Counted from the first letter of the stretch, positions 16,971 to 26,866 are shown. The stretch is 45,237 nucleotides of DNA from an uncultured bacterium (GCA_947243845.1 CAMXIF010000025.1:1-45237); one strand, 5' to 3'. The notes: generated by a model from the letters alone, not told the origin. Numbers and translations: made by a program.

Positions 16971-19535
16971 ATGAGCGTAGTACAGAAAATATTTGGAACA
17001 CATAGCGAGCGAGAGATCAGACGTATCAGCGGTCAGGTGGATAAGATAGAAGAGTTACGTCCCACCATGATGGAAATGTCTGACGAGCAGTTGCGAGATA
17101 AAACGAAAGAGTTTAAGAAAAGACTGACACAAGGGGAGACTTTGGATGACCTGTTGCCTGAGGCATATGCCGTAGTCAGGGAGGCAGCCAGAAGGATTCT
17201 CAACACGGAGCATTACAGGGTACAGCTGATCGGCGGTATTGTCCTGCATCAGGGACGCATCGCGGAGATGAGGACGGGTGAAGGTAAGACACAGACCTGT
17301 CTTCTGCCGGCGTATTTGAATGCCCTGGAAGGCAGGGGTGTGCATGTCGTTACGGTCAATGATTATCTGGCAAAGCGTGATGCGGAGTGGATGGGACAGG
17401 TTCATGAGTTCCTGGGCTTAAAGGTAGGCGTTGTCTTAAATGATATGAAGCCTGAGGAACGCAGGGAAGCATATAACTGCGATATCACCTATGTGACCAA
17501 CAATGAGTTGGGGTTTGATTATCTGCGTGATAACATGGTTATTTATAAAGAACAGCTGGTGCTGCGGGAATTGCACTATGCTGTGATTGATGAGGTGGAC
17601 TCCGTGCTGATCGATGAGGCACGGACGCCCCTGATCATTTCCGGACAGAGCGGCAAGTCTACAAAACTGTATGAGGCTTGTGATATCCTGGCTAAACAGC
17701 TTATCCGTGGTGAAGACATGGAAGAACTGACCAAGATGGATGCCATCATGGGTGTGGAGCGTGAGGAGACCGGAGACTTTATCGTCAATGAGAAGGACAA
17801 GGTCGTGAACCTGACAGCCCAGGGCGTGAGCAAGGTGGAGCGGTTCTTCCAGATAGAAAACCTGGCGGATCCGGAGAATCTGGAGATTCAGCACAATATC
17901 ATATTGGCGCTGCGGGCGCACAATCTGATGTTCCGTGATCAGGATTACGTGGTAAAAGACGATCAGGTTCTGATCGTGGATGAGTTTACCGGACGTATCA
18001 TGCCGGGACGCCGTTATTCCGATGGTCTGCATCAGGCCATTGAGGCGAAAGAACATGTAAAGGTGAAGAGAGAGAGCAAGACGCTGGCGACCATCACCTT
18101 CCAGAATTTCTTTAATAAATTTGAGAAAAAAGCAGGTATGACCGGTACGGCCCTCACGGAGGAGAAAGAGTTTCGTGATATTTACGGCATGGATGTGGTG
18201 GCGATTCCCACCAATAAGCCGGTGGCACGTATCGACCATCAGGATTCTGTATATAAGACAAGAAAAGAGAAATTGAAAGCAATCTTACACGCAGTACAGG
18301 AGGCCCATGCCAAAGGCCAGCCCGTGCTGGTAGGTACGATCAACATCGATGCTTCCGAGGAACTCAGTGGTATCTTAAAGAGAAACGGTATTGAACATAA
18401 AGTGTTGAATGCCAAATTCCATGAGATGGAAGCAGAGATTGTGGCGGATGCCGGTATCCATGGGGCAGTCACCATCGCCACCAATATGGCAGGACGTGGT
18501 ACAGATATTAAACTGGATGATGAGGCGAGAGCGGCGGGCGGCTTGATGATCATTGGTACGGAGCGGCATGAGTCCAGGCGTATTGATAATCAGCTGCGCG
18601 GCCGAAGCGGCCGTCAGGGAGATCCCGGTGAGTCCCGGTTCTATATTTCCCTGGAAGATGATCTGATGAGGCTCTTCGGTTCCGATAGGATGATTTCCAT
18701 GTTCAATGCCCTGGGTATACCGGAAGGACAGGAGATTGAGCATTCTGCCCTGACCAAAGCCATCGAGACGGCTCAGAAGAAGATTGAGAATAATAACTTC
18801 GGCATCAGAAAGAATCTGCTGGAGTACGATCAGGTGATGAACGAGCAAAGAGAGATCATCTACGAGGAGAGAAGACGCGTGCTGGACGGCGAGAGTATGC
18901 GGGATGCCATCTACAAGATGATCACAGATATCACAGAGAACTGTGTAGATATCTGTATTGGGGATGACACGGACTTTGAGGAGTGGGACTTCAATGAGTT
19001 AAATACTCTGCTTCTGCCCACCATTCCTCTGCAGCCGGTGAATGCCGCACGGGTAAACCACCCGAAGAAGAACAGCTTGAAACAGCAGTTAAAGGAAGAG
19101 GCTGTGAAACTATATGAGACCAAGGAAGCAGAGTTTCCAGAGCCAGAGGCAATCCGTGAGATTGAGCGTGTCATCCTGCTGAAGGTGATTGACAGGAAGT
19201 GGATGGATCACATCGATGATATGGATCAGCTTCGTCAGGGCGCAGGTCTGCAGGCATACGGACAGAAGGATCCGTTGGTGGAATATAAGCTGAATGGTTA
19301 TGAGATGTTCGATGATATGACACAGAACATCAAGGAAGAAACGGTAAGGCTTCTCTTCCGTGTACGGATTGAGCAGAAAGTGGAGAGAGAACAGGTTGCG
19401 AAGGTAACCGGTACGAATAAAGATGATACCCTGCAGAAAGGCCCAGTGAAGCGCATGGAGGCTAAGGTCTATCCCAATGATCCCTGTCCGTGCGGAAGCG
19501 GGAAGAAGTATAAGCAGTGCTGCGGGAGAAGATGA
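16971..19535 (+). CDS. secA: Preprotein translocase ATPase SecA
   Basis: 854 residues. The motor drives secretory proteins through SecYEG. Walker A is MRTGEGKTQ near residue 100; the DEAD-type box is DEVD near 207; [12 protein letters not shown] and [12 protein letters not shown] are the helicase domain 2 motifs. The C-terminus has the zinc-binding SEC-C motif [13 protein letters not shown], which binds SecB or ribosomes in other species. An 11-bp repeat (19526-19558) runs across the stop codon. Confidence 0.98.
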   Translation: MSVVQKIFGTHSEREIRRISGQVDKIEELRPTMMEMSDEQLRDKTKEFKKRLTQGETLDDLLPEAYAVVREAARRILNTEHYRVQLIGGIVLHQGRIAEMRTGEGKTQTCLLPAYLNALEGRGVHVVTVNDYLAKRDAEWMGQVHEFLGLKVGVVLNDMKPEERREAYNCDITYVTNNELGFDYLRDNMVIYKEQLVLRELHYAVIDEVDSVLIDEARTPLIISGQSGKSTKLYEACDILAKQLIRGEDMEELTKMDAIMGVEREETGDFIVNEKDKVVNLTAQGVSKVERFFQIENLADPENLEIQHNIILALRAHNLMFRDQDYVVKDDQVLIVDEFTGRIMPGRRYSDGLHQAIEAKEHVKVKRESKTLATITFQNFFNKFEKKAGMTGTALTEEKEFRDIYGMDVVAIPTNKPVARIDHQDSVYKTRKEKLKAILHAVQEAHAKGQPVLVGTINIDASEELSGILKRNGIEHKVLNAKFHEMEAEIVADAGIHGAVTIATNMAGRGTDIKLDDEARAAGGLMIIGTERHESRRIDNQLRGRSGRQGDPGESRFYISLEDDLMRLFGSDRMISMFNALGIPEGQEIEHSALTKAIETAQKKIENNNFGIRKNLLEYDQVMNEQREIIYEERRRVLDGESMRDAIYKMITDITENCVDICIGDDTDFEEWDFNELNTLLLPTIPLQPVNAARVNHPKKNSLKQQLKEEAVKLYETKEAEFPEPEAIREIERVILLKVIDRKWMDHIDDMDQLRQGAGLQAYGQKDPLVEYKLNGYEMFDDMTQNIKEETVRLLFRVRIEQKVEREQVAKVTGTNKDDTLQKGPVKRMEAKVYPNDPCPCGSGKKYKQCCGRR

Positions 19536-19558
19536 AGAGAAGATGAAGAGAAGATGAA
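19526..19558 (+). repeat. 11-bp tandem repeat across the secA stop codon
   Basis: Three exact copies of GAGAAGATGAA; the first contains the secA TGA stop. The unit is not a multiple of three, and the reading frame ends within it, so copy-number change would leave SecA nearly intact. Confidence 0.8.
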
Positions 19559-19637
19559 GTTACACTAAGGTCATAAAGGACATGACCTAAGTGTAACTAT
19601 GTCATCTTCGGAAGAATGTCGCTCACGACATTCTTCC
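19559..19637 (+). terminator. Two consecutive hairpins after secA
   Basis: Hairpin 1 (19559-19597) has a 16-bp stem with one mismatch. Hairpin 2 (19610-19637) has a perfect 12-bp stem (GGAAGAATGTCG) and a CTCA loop. Neither has a real T-run, so termination is possible but not certain; they may instead protect the 3' end. A similar pair follows the MacB-type permease gene. The rest of the gap up to prfB shows a TATAAT near 19664 but no good -35. Confidence 0.55.
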
Positions 19638-19778
19638 TGTGGTGGGATATGCGTGAATGGGCATTATAATTTGTGGAAGTTGTGTGTGGGAACTGAAATG
19701 TTAAAGTTGGGAAAGTTGATCTTGGGAGAATCAGCAGGAAATTTGGAGAGATTAATTTTAGAAAGAAGGTGACGTTAG

Positions 19779-20883
19779 GTGGTTGAATTGGATAATATGA
19801 AATCCGAACTTTTGAGTTATGAAAGTCCCTTAGCGGAAGTGAGGGATTCACTTTGACCTCGCTGGCAAAGTGAAACGGATTGAAGAATTAGAGATGGAGA
19901 TGCAGGCGCCTGGATTCTGGGATGATCCGGAGAAATCCAATCAGAAGATGCGGGAGTCCAAGCAGCTCAAGGACGTGGTGGAGACCATGGACGGCCTGTC
20001 CGGTCAGTATGAGGATATCCTGACGCTGATTGAGATGGGATATGAGGACAACGATCCGGCCATTATTCCGGATATTGAGGAGGAACTGACTTCCTTTAAA
20101 GAGACTTTTGAGAACATCAGGATCAGAACCCTCTTGTCTGGTGAGTATGATAAGAACAATGCAATCCTCAAATTAAATGCCGGTGCGGGCGGTACAGAAA
20201 GCTGTGACTGGTGCAGCATGCTTTATCGTATGTATACCAGATGGGTCGAGCGCAAAGGATATTCTTTGGAAGTGATTGATTATCTGGACGGTGATGAAGC
20301 GGGCATCAAGTCCGTGACTTTTCAGATTAACGGGGAAAATGCCTATGGATATCTGAAATCCGAGAAAGGTGTGCACAGACTGGTGCGTATCTCACCCTTT
20401 AACGCGCAGGGTAAGCGGCAGACATCTTTCGTATCCTTGGACGTGATGCCCGATATCGAAGAGGATGTGGATGTGGAAGTAAAAGACGAAGATATCCGCA
20501 TTGATACCTATCGAAGCAGCGGCGCGGGCGGCCAGCATATCAACAAGACTTCATCGGCTATCCGCATTACGCATTTTCCAACAGGAATTGTGGTTACCTG
20601 CCAGAATGAGCGTTCCCAGTTCCAGAACAAAGATAAGGCGATGCAGATGCTGAAGGCAAAGCTTTATATGTTAAAGCAGGAAGAAAATGCGGAGAAGCTG
20701 TCTGATATCCGGGGAGATGTGAAAGAAATCGGCTGGGGCAATCAGATAAGGTCTTATGTGATGCAGCCTTATACCATGGTCAAAGATCACCGGACAAACG
20801 AAGAGTCGGGCAATGTGGATGCAGTGATGGATGGTGCCATCGATTCATTTATCAATGCCTATCTGCGATGGATCAATAACTGA
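19779..20883 (+). CDS. prfB: Peptide chain release factor 2, with programmed +1 frameshift
   Basis: RF2 ends translation at UGA and UAA. The gene is in two frames: GTG 19779 to CTT 19853 (25 codons), then TGA at 19854-19856, with reading continuing in +1 from GAC 19855. The joined protein is 367 residues, the normal RF2 length. The slip site CTTTGAC is the classic one, with a GAGGGA Shine-Dalgarno-like stimulator just upstream. The SPF anticodon tripeptide (RISPFNAQ) proves RF2 rather than RF1, and the SSGAGGQHINKT loop carries the catalytic GGQ. AAGGTG lies 7 nt before the GTG start. An annotation that begins at 19870 would lose the N-terminus. Low RF2 raises frameshifting, giving self-regulation. 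Confidence 0.95.
19851..19857 (+). promoter_or_regulatory. Programmed frameshift site of prfB
   Basis: CTT TGA C, where the ribosome slips +1 when UGA is read slowly. A short stem (TCCCTTA at 19827-19833 with TGAGGGA at 19841-19847, one G-U pair) includes the stimulator sequence and might modulate it; this second part is inference. Confidence 0.95.
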
Positions 20884-20890
20884 TAAGACA

Positions 20891-20940
20891 AAAAAGACAT
20901 TGCGGGCAGATGAAAATCTGTTTTGCAATGTCTTTTTATA
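20891..20940. terminator. Bidirectional terminator between prfB and the minus-strand block
   Basis: A perfect 13-bp outer stem (AAAAAGACATTGC at 20891-20903 with its complement at 20925-20937) with a small inner stem. It has a T-run on both strands, so it serves prfB on + and the DUF975 gene on -. Confidence 0.92.
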
Positions 20941-20967
20941 TTCAATATAATTTGGTTCTGTGAAAAA

Positions 20968-21696
20968 TCAATCCTGTTTATTCTGGATTAAGTCCAAAAA
21001 GAACTCAGTCTGTGTTGCGTTTATATAGGGAATCAGCCATAACAGGCCGATGCCACAGGAAAGGAGTGCCACCAATAATAGTGGAAGAAAGCTGACATAA
21101 ATATAAAACAACCTTCCTTTATGACCACGCATCAGGTGACGGCTTCTGGCAAGCAGTTCCCTGGTAGAATACTGTGGAAAATCATGGAGCAGATAAAAAA
21201 TCAGGGCATACAGAAGACCCAATATGGTAGAGACCACACCTGAGAGAATGATACACAGTGCATAAGGAAGCATCAATTTCAGGGTTTCTGACTCTGTGGC
21301 ATGTAACACACGATAACTTAAAACAATCATCGGTATATTAGCAATATAGGTGATCAGGGAAATCCATCCCTGCATCAGGATCGTTTTGTTCGGGCAGAGA
21401 CTGAAGCCGTAGAAAACATCTCTGGCGGCTGCCGGTCTGCCACAGATAATTTTCAAATAGAGATACGTGGTGCCGGAGGTAAACAAACCTGACAACAACG
21501 AAATCAAAAATGAAATGGCATAATAGATAACAGTACCAGAGACAGTGGTCAAATCTACCAACAAATTGGTTATGCCTGTGAGAGAACCAATGGTACACAT
21601 AATGATGAGGACGGCGCCTACAGCGGTGCCGTAGTGGCCTAACATTTTTTCTTTTGCAGAAGCTTTCAGTTCTGCGGAAGATTTAAAAGTATTCAT
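20968..21696 (-). CDS. DUF975 family integral membrane protein
   Basis: 242 residues with about five or six hydrophobic segments. The start (SSAELKASAKEKMLGHYGTA) and the late block RELLARSRHLMRGHKGRLFYIYVSF are typical of DUF975, a family of Firmicutes membrane proteins with no known activity. AGGAG lies 6 nt upstream of the ATG. It is the last gene of a minus-strand group that ends at the bidirectional hairpin. Confidence 0.88.
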   Translation of the reverse strand: MNTFKSSAELKASAKEKMLGHYGTAVGAVLIIMCTIGSLTGITNLLVDLTTVSGTVIYYAISFLISLLSGLFTSGTTYLYLKIICGRPAAARDVFYGFSLCPNKTILMQGWISLITYIANIPMIVLSYRVLHATESETLKLMLPYALCIILSGVVSTILGLLYALIFYLLHDFPQYSTRELLARSRHLMRGHKGRLFYIYVSFLPLLLVALLSCGIGLLWLIPYINATQTEFFLDLIQNKQD

Positions 21697-21721
21697 ACAA
21701 AACTCCTGACTCCTAAGAAAG

Positions 21722-22213
21722 CTAACATGCGATATCGAGGTTCATGCCCCGGTATTTGTTAGCAGCATCGGAGGATTTCATTTCTTTTTGATAAGGATTC
21801 TCTTCATTATAATATTTGATCTGTGTAGCTGTAGTGCCGCCGGACACATAGGTGCGTCCGCATTCCGGGCAGACGTCCGTGCGGATAGACACGTTACAGG
21901 ACATTACTTTGCCGTTGCTTTCGGCCGCTTTTTTATAAGCATTGCTCACATGTTCCTGTTCGTGGCTTCTTACACGGGAAGCAGCGGCGTTGGGATCTAT
22001 GTGCGATGGACTCTTAAAGGACACGTTTTCATCGGAGCCGTCCTGATATTTTCGATTCTTGCAGGTTTCACATTCTGCGGGGGAAGACTTTTTGCCAGAC
22101 TGCTTTTCGGTAGATTCACCGGGATTGCGGATGATAACGCGTCCCTCTTCCTCCGAGTTGGAAGCAGTATATGCATTATTTAAATAAGAATTAGTGATCT
22201 GGCCAACCATCAT
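21722..22213 (-). CDS. Small Cys-rich HExxH protein, putative metallopeptidase (SprA-related type)
   Basis: About 163 residues. The centre carries SHEQEHVSNAYKKA, a HExxH zinc-peptidase motif. Two Cys pairs flank it: CETC upstream and CPEC downstream, which could form a zinc ribbon. There is no signal peptide. The pattern recalls the SprA-related family of putative metallopeptidases, but I cannot confirm this. GGAGG lies 8 nt before the ATG at 22213 and only 2 nt before the one at 22219, so 22213 is preferred. It lies 25 bp upstream of the DUF975 gene and 57 bp after the Asn-rich protein. Substrate unknown. Confidence 0.7.
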   Translation of the reverse strand: MMVGQITNSYLNNAYTASNSEEEGRVIIRNPGESTEKQSGKKSSPAECETCKNRKYQDGSDENVSFKSPSHIDPNAAASRVRSHEQEHVSNAYKKAAESNGKVMSCNVSIRTDVCPECGRTYVSGGTTATQIKYYNEENPYQKEMKSSDAANKYRGMNLDIAC

Positions 22214-22270
22214 ATTCATAACCTCCGTTCCTAATATGGGAAATCCAAGTTTCTTTAGAATACTCTGTCA

Positions 22271-22969
22271 TTAAGGTTCTATATCCCACACTTCGTATAT
22301 TTCATCCATCAGTTCTTCGTAAGTCATACCATATTGTTCTTCACACATCTTGTTGACTTCATCCACCATCTCCGGCATGATATCCGGAAGGGCGAACACC
22401 AGATAAACACTGAAAACACAGATCGTAACGTCCAATGCAAGTCCCGTAATGCAGCAGATGAGTCCGGCTCTGGCTTTGCCGAGCATTTTTTTAGCCTTGC
22501 CTTTGGACAGGACTGCTAGAATAATACCGACACCGCCCAATAGAAAAGGCATGTAAAAGTGCAGCAACAATAGGCTGATCAGACTGATGATGCCCAGTAT
22601 CATGGCTGCGGTTGCCATACCTTCGCCTTTGTTTTTCTGAGGACTCAAAATCTTTGCGCCTATATAGCCATAGGGATTCCCGTTGTAATAGGGATTGGGG
22701 TAGGGATTTGTGTTGTTGTATGGATTGTAATTGTTATATGGGTTTGCATTATTGTGATTTGCATTATTGTATGGAGAATTTCCATACGGATTTCCATTAT
22801 TACCGGTATTACCGGTATTCCCTGTATTCCCATACGGATTCTGCCCACTGGCCGTATTGTTATACGGATTCCCATTGTTTCCAGGAGTGTCCCCGCTATT
22901 AGTCGTATTATTATAAGGCGCTCCGGTGTTTTGCGGATCACCGGACTGATTATTTGATTGATAATCCAT
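22271..22969 (-). CDS. Membrane protein with Asn/Pro/Tyr-rich low-complexity N-terminus (DUF4190-like)
   Basis: 232 residues. The first ~105 are a disordered stretch built of loose NPYGN/NPYNN-type repeats. Then come about three membrane segments (around 118-137, 142-155 and 170-195) with a Lys-rich turn between the second and third, and an acidic C-terminal tail. The GMATAAMILGIISL start of the membrane part fits the DUF4190 pattern common in Gram-positive bacteria. Function unknown; the tail may bind partners or the wall. A weak minus-strand promoter (TATAAT at 23079-23074) and a palindrome at 23034-23050 lie upstream. Confidence 0.8.
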   Translation of the reverse strand: MDYQSNNQSGDPQNTGAPYNNTTNSGDTPGNNGNPYNNTASGQNPYGNTGNTGNTGNNGNPYGNSPYNNANHNNANPYNNYNPYNNTNPYPNPYYNGNPYGYIGAKILSPQKNKGEGMATAAMILGIISLISLLLLHFYMPFLLGGVGIILAVLSKGKAKKMLGKARAGLICCITGLALDVTICVFSVYLVFALPDIMPEMVDEVNKMCEEQYGMTYEELMDEIYEVWDIEP

Positions 22970-23326
22970 TATAATCTATAATGCCTCCTGTTGTTTATTG
23001 AAGTGAACTGTATCATATAGACAGATGCTGTAATCTTAAGCCGCTTAAGACACAGCCTGTCGAGCATGTGCTTATTATAACACGAATACAGGGGAAAGAC
23101 CAGATAAAAGTTGCAGGTTGTGCTTGTCAATCGGGGATATTCCAGCTGTAATACTCTCAAAATAAGATGATTTTCAGATAATAATAATACGATAAAATAA
23201 ATTTAAACGATTTTTAGAAAATCTATGCATTAATTTCAGACCAATTACATGTAAAAGCAGAAGATTCTGAAATAGGCAGTTCTTTGGCAGGCCTGAAAAA
23301 TAATGTAAATGTTAAATTTTAGGGAG
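22970..23326. other. Intergenic region between divergent genes
   Basis: No gene is seen in this 357-base stretch. It holds the leader of the minus-strand gene, with an AGGAGG on the minus strand (22989-22984), a 17-base palindrome with arms TCTTAAG and CTTAAGA (23034-23050), a minus-strand TATAAT (23079-23074) with a poor -35, and an AT-rich stretch at 23160-23280 without clear hairpins. Confidence 0.5.
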
Positions 23327-23355
23327 TTGCGGCTTTGGCATAAATCCTGTATAAT
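23327..23355 (+). promoter_or_regulatory. Sigma-A promoter for tex
   Basis: TTGCGG, 17 nt, TATAAT. A leader of about 140 nt follows, with an 8-bp hairpin at 23388-23406 (one wobble pair, loop TTT). Confidence 0.72.
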
Positions 23356-23500
23356 ATTAACGTTAGTGTAAAAATGCGGGTACTATACTCTCGATTTTAT
23401 CGAGGGAGCAGTCGGAAAAAAAGCTTTGGATTTTTGATATACGCAGGTACTTTAGCAAAGCAGAGCACTGAATTAAAAAAGAACAAATCGGAGTTAAGTT

Positions 23501-25891
23501 ATGGACATTATTCTCAAATTAAAGGAAGAACTGAAGGTAGAAAAATGGCAGGTGGAGGCTGCGGTAAATTTGATCGATGAGGGAAACACCATTCCCTTTA
23601 TTGCCCGCTATCGTAAAGAAGCTACGGGGTCTTTGAATGATGAAGTGTTAAGAGACCTTTATGAAAGGCTCACTTACCTGCGCAATTTGGAAGAGAAGAA
23701 AGAGCAGGTACTAAAGAGCATAGAGGAACAGGGCAAACTGACGGACGAACTGAAAGAGAAGATCGTGGCGGCAGAGACCATGGTAGTGGTGGAAGATTTA
23801 TATCGTCCTTACCGGCCCAAGAGGAAGACCCGTGCCAGTGTGGCGAAGGAGAAGGGGCTTGACGGTCTGGCAGAGTTTATCCTGGCTCAGGAGACTACAG
23901 CGCCTATTGAAGAAGAGGCGGCCAAATATATCCATGAAGATGAAGAGGCGGCCAAAGCAGTGAAGAATGTGGAGGAAGCTGTGCAGGGTGCGAAAGATAT
24001 TATTGCGGAAATGATTTCTGATGAGGCGGATTACCGCATCTATATCCGAGATATCACCATGAAGGAAGGCAGTCTTACCAGTACGGCCAGGGATGAGAAG
24101 GCGGAAAGCGTCTATGAGATGTACTATCAGTATGAGGAGCCTATCAGTAAGGTGGCTGGTCACAGGACGCTGGCGATCAACCGAGGAGAGAATGAAAAGT
24201 TCCTGACAGTGAAGGTGGAGGCGCCAAGGGAGCGGGTTTTACAGTTTTTGCGGACGAAGACGATTAAAAATGACAATCCTGTCACATCACCTCTTTTAGA
24301 GGAAACGATCGCCGACAGTTATGACAGACTGATCGCGCCGGCCATTGAGCGGGAAATCAGAAACGATTTGACGGAGAAGGCAGAAGATGGCGCCATATCC
24401 GTATTTGGTAAAAACTTGGAGCAGCTGCTCTTACAGCCGCCCATTAAGGGCAAGGTAGTTCTTGGCTGGGATCCGGCTTTTCGTACGGGCTGTAAGCTGG
24501 CGGTGGTAGATGAGACCGGTAAGGTACTTGATACGAAAGTTATCTATCCGACAGCGCCACAGAATAAAGTGGAACAGGCCAAGGTAGAACTGAAGAAATT
24601 GATCAAAAAATATAATGTATCTCTGATCTCCGTAGGGAACGGCACAGCATCGAGGGAATCCGAGCAGGTGATTGTAGAACTGATCAAAGAGCTGGATGTG
24701 CCGGTGCAGTACGTGATTGTCAATGAGGCAGGTGCATCTGTCTATTCTGCCAGCAAGCTGGCTACTGAGGAATTTCCGAATTTTGATGTGGGCCAGAGGA
24801 GTGCGGCGTCTATTGCAAGAAGATTACAGGATCCGCTTGCGGAACTTGTAAAGATCGATCCCAAATCTATCGGGGTAGGACAATATCAGCATGATATGAA
24901 TCAGAAGAAGTTGAGCGAGGCTCTCGGCGGCGTGGTGGAGGATAGTGTAAACCGTGTCGGCGTGGATTTAAATACGGCTTCCGCATCTCTTCTCGAATAT
25001 GTTTCCGGTGTGACCAAGGTGATCGCCAGAAATATCGTGGATTACCGGGAGAAGAACGGACGCTTTAAAAACCGGGCACAGCTGTTAAAGGTAGCGAAAC
25101 TGGGGCCCAAGGCTTATGAGCAGTGCGCTGGATTTATGCGCATTACAGACGGTGATAATCCCCTGGATGCCACCAGCGTGCATCCGGAATCCTATGAGGC
25201 GGCCGAAAGACTGTTGGAAAAGCTGGGTCTTACCATGGAGGATGTGAGAGCGGCACAGAAAAAGGCTGCGGTGCAGAAGGCGGCAGGCAAAAAGGCTGCT
25301 CCGGTAAAAGAAAAGAAACCCCGTCAGCCTAAGATCGTGATTCATAATACCAATACAGCCATGGGTAAGGCGCTTGCAGCAGCCATGGGCGGCATGAATC
25401 TGGAACAACAGGCAGATGACACGGGTGTCAATAATGTAAAAGCACAGGATACAAAAGAGGCTGCGGTGAGCAGTCTGGCTAAGAAAATCAAAGACAAAAA
25501 GAAACTTGCGGAGGAACTTGGCATCGGTGAGATTACTCTCATGGATATTCTGACAGAACTCGAAAAGCCGGCCAGGGATCCCCGTGACGATATGCCTGCA
25601 CCGATTCTTCGGAGTGATGTGCTGGATATGAAAGACTTAAAACCCGGCATGATCTTAAAGGGAACGGTTCGGAACGTGATTGATTTTGGCGTGTTCGTGG
25701 ATATCGGAGTGCACCAGGATGGTCTGGTACATATTTCCCAGATTACGGACAAGTATATCAAACATCCGTTGGAAGCGGTCAGTGTCGGTGATGTGGTGGA
25801 TGTACAGGTGCTGACAGTAGACCTTGCCAAAAAGAGGATTGGTCTTACCATGAAGATCGGGCAGGAAGCGGCAGGCAGAAAACAGCAGTAA
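23501..25891 (+). CDS. tex: Tex family RNA-binding protein
   Basis: 796 residues, longer than usual for the family. Tex proteins are nucleic-acid-binding factors linked to transcription. Order: N-terminal Tex helices (1-190), the YqgF-like RNase-H fold (about 320-450, GWDPAFRTGCKLAVVD), helix-hairpin-helix motifs (about 485-570, VGVDLNTASASLLEYVSGV) and a C-terminal S1 domain (about 720-790, VIDFGVFVDIGVHQDGLVHI). Between HhH and S1 is an unusual Ala/Lys-rich insert (about 585-650), probably flexible. ATG 23501 has a GGAG about 8 nt upstream. The opp operon follows 57 bp later without a clear promoter. Confidence 0.95.
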   Translation: MDIILKLKEELKVEKWQVEAAVNLIDEGNTIPFIARYRKEATGSLNDEVLRDLYERLTYLRNLEEKKEQVLKSIEEQGKLTDELKEKIVAAETMVVVEDLYRPYRPKRKTRASVAKEKGLDGLAEFILAQETTAPIEEEAAKYIHEDEEAAKAVKNVEEAVQGAKDIIAEMISDEADYRIYIRDITMKEGSLTSTARDEKAESVYEMYYQYEEPISKVAGHRTLAINRGENEKFLTVKVEAPRERVLQFLRTKTIKNDNPVTSPLLEETIADSYDRLIAPAIEREIRNDLTEKAEDGAISVFGKNLEQLLLQPPIKGKVVLGWDPAFRTGCKLAVVDETGKVLDTKVIYPTAPQNKVEQAKVELKKLIKKYNVSLISVGNGTASRESEQVIVELIKELDVPVQYVIVNEAGASVYSASKLATEEFPNFDVGQRSAASIARRLQDPLAELVKIDPKSIGVGQYQHDMNQKKLSEALGGVVEDSVNRVGVDLNTASASLLEYVSGVTKVIARNIVDYREKNGRFKNRAQLLKVAKLGPKAYEQCAGFMRITDGDNPLDATSVHPESYEAAERLLEKLGLTMEDVRAAQKKAAVQKAAGKKAAPVKEKKPRQPKIVIHNTNTAMGKALAAAMGGMNLEQQADDTGVNNVKAQDTKEAAVSSLAKKIKDKKKLAEELGIGEITLMDILTELEKPARDPRDDMPAPILRSDVLDMKDLKPGMILKGTVRNVIDFGVFVDIGVHQDGLVHISQITDKYIKHPLEAVSVGDVVDVQVLTVDLAKKRIGLTMKIGQEAAGRKQQ

Positions 25892-25948
25892 AGGCGGCAG
25901 GCGCGGCGAAGCGGCGGCGCGCGAAATTGTTAGAAAGGAAGTTTTAGC

Positions 25949-26866
25949 ATGGCGAAGTACATTGTAAAGAGAATCTTACTGGCGATCGTGACAATCTGGG
26001 CGGTTGCCACACTCACCTTTTTCCTTATGAATCTGGTGCCGGGCGGCCCGTTCTTATCGGAAAAAGCAATCAGCCCCCAGGCACAGGCGGCACTGGAGGC
26101 GAAGTACGGTCTGGATAAACCAATGATCCAGCGGTATCTAAATTATGTCACATCTGCAGCGCATGGAGATTTTGGTGATAGTTTAAAACAAAGAGGCCGT
26201 ACAGTTATGTCGATTATTACCATGAAATTCCCGGTATCTGCCAGAGTGGGAGGAATTTCTGTTCTGGTGTCCCTGATATTGGGAATCCCATTGGGATGTA
26301 TTGCAGCTTTAAAACGCGGAAAGGCGACAGACAGTGTGATCAGCGTGGTGGCTACCTGCGGTATCGCGGTGCCCAGCTTCGTAATCTGCACGGTCATGAT
26401 GTATTTCTTTGGCGTTAAGCTGGGGATTCTGCCCACGATGGGCTTGGAGACAGCAAAGCATTATATTATGCCGGTGACAGCGCTTTCCTTCTATCCAACG
26501 GCCTATATTATGCGGTTGATGCGTTCTTCCATGCTGGATGTGCTGGGACAGGATTATATGAGGACAGCACGGGCCAAGGGACTTGCCGGCGGCAAGATTT
26601 TGTTTAAACACGCACTGCGTAATGCAATCCTGCCGGTGGTCACTTATGTGGGACCGATGCTCGCCTACACCATCACAGGAAGTTTCGTGGTGGAGAAGAT
26701 TTTTGTTATTCCAGGGCTTGGTGGTGAGTTTATTAAGGCGATCAACGGACGTGACTATACACTTATCATGGGCACCACGATCTTCCTTGCTACGTTGGTT
26801 ATTGTGATGAACGTGATCGTGGATATCATTTATAAGATCGTGGATCCTCGGATCAAGTTGAAATAG
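25949..26866 (+). CDS. oppB: Oligopeptide ABC transporter permease OppB
   Basis: 305 residues with six membrane segments, in the BPD_transp_1 family. The short N-terminal signature RILLAIVTIWAVATLTFFLM and the coupling-helix EAA-like loop DYMRTARAKGLAGGKILFKHALRNAI are clear. With OppC it forms the membrane pore for peptide uptake. GAAAGGAAG precedes the ATG. The GC-rich 57 bp before it (25892-25948) contain no obvious promoter, so it may be read through from tex. Confidence 0.93.
   Translation: MAKYIVKRILLAIVTIWAVATLTFFLMNLVPGGPFLSEKAISPQAQAALEAKYGLDKPMIQRYLNYVTSAAHGDFGDSLKQRGRTVMSIITMKFPVSARVGGISVLVSLILGIPLGCIAALKRGKATDSVISVVATCGIAVPSFVICTVMMYFFGVKLGILPTMGLETAKHYIMPVTALSFYPTAYIMRLMRSSMLDVLGQDYMRTARAKGLAGGKILFKHALRNAILPVVTYVGPMLAYTITGSFVVEKIFVIPGLGGEFIKAINGRDYTLIMGTTIFLATLVIVMNVIVDIIYKIVDPRIKLK

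Noticed and set aside
17436..18239. 267-residue minus-strand frame inside secA
   Set aside because: It is a shadow of a certain gene, rich in His and Ile as expected for antisense of this codon use.
19870..20883. prfB as a gene starting at 19870
   Set aside because: The RF2 N-terminus continues upstream through the CTTTGAC frameshift site to GTG 19779.
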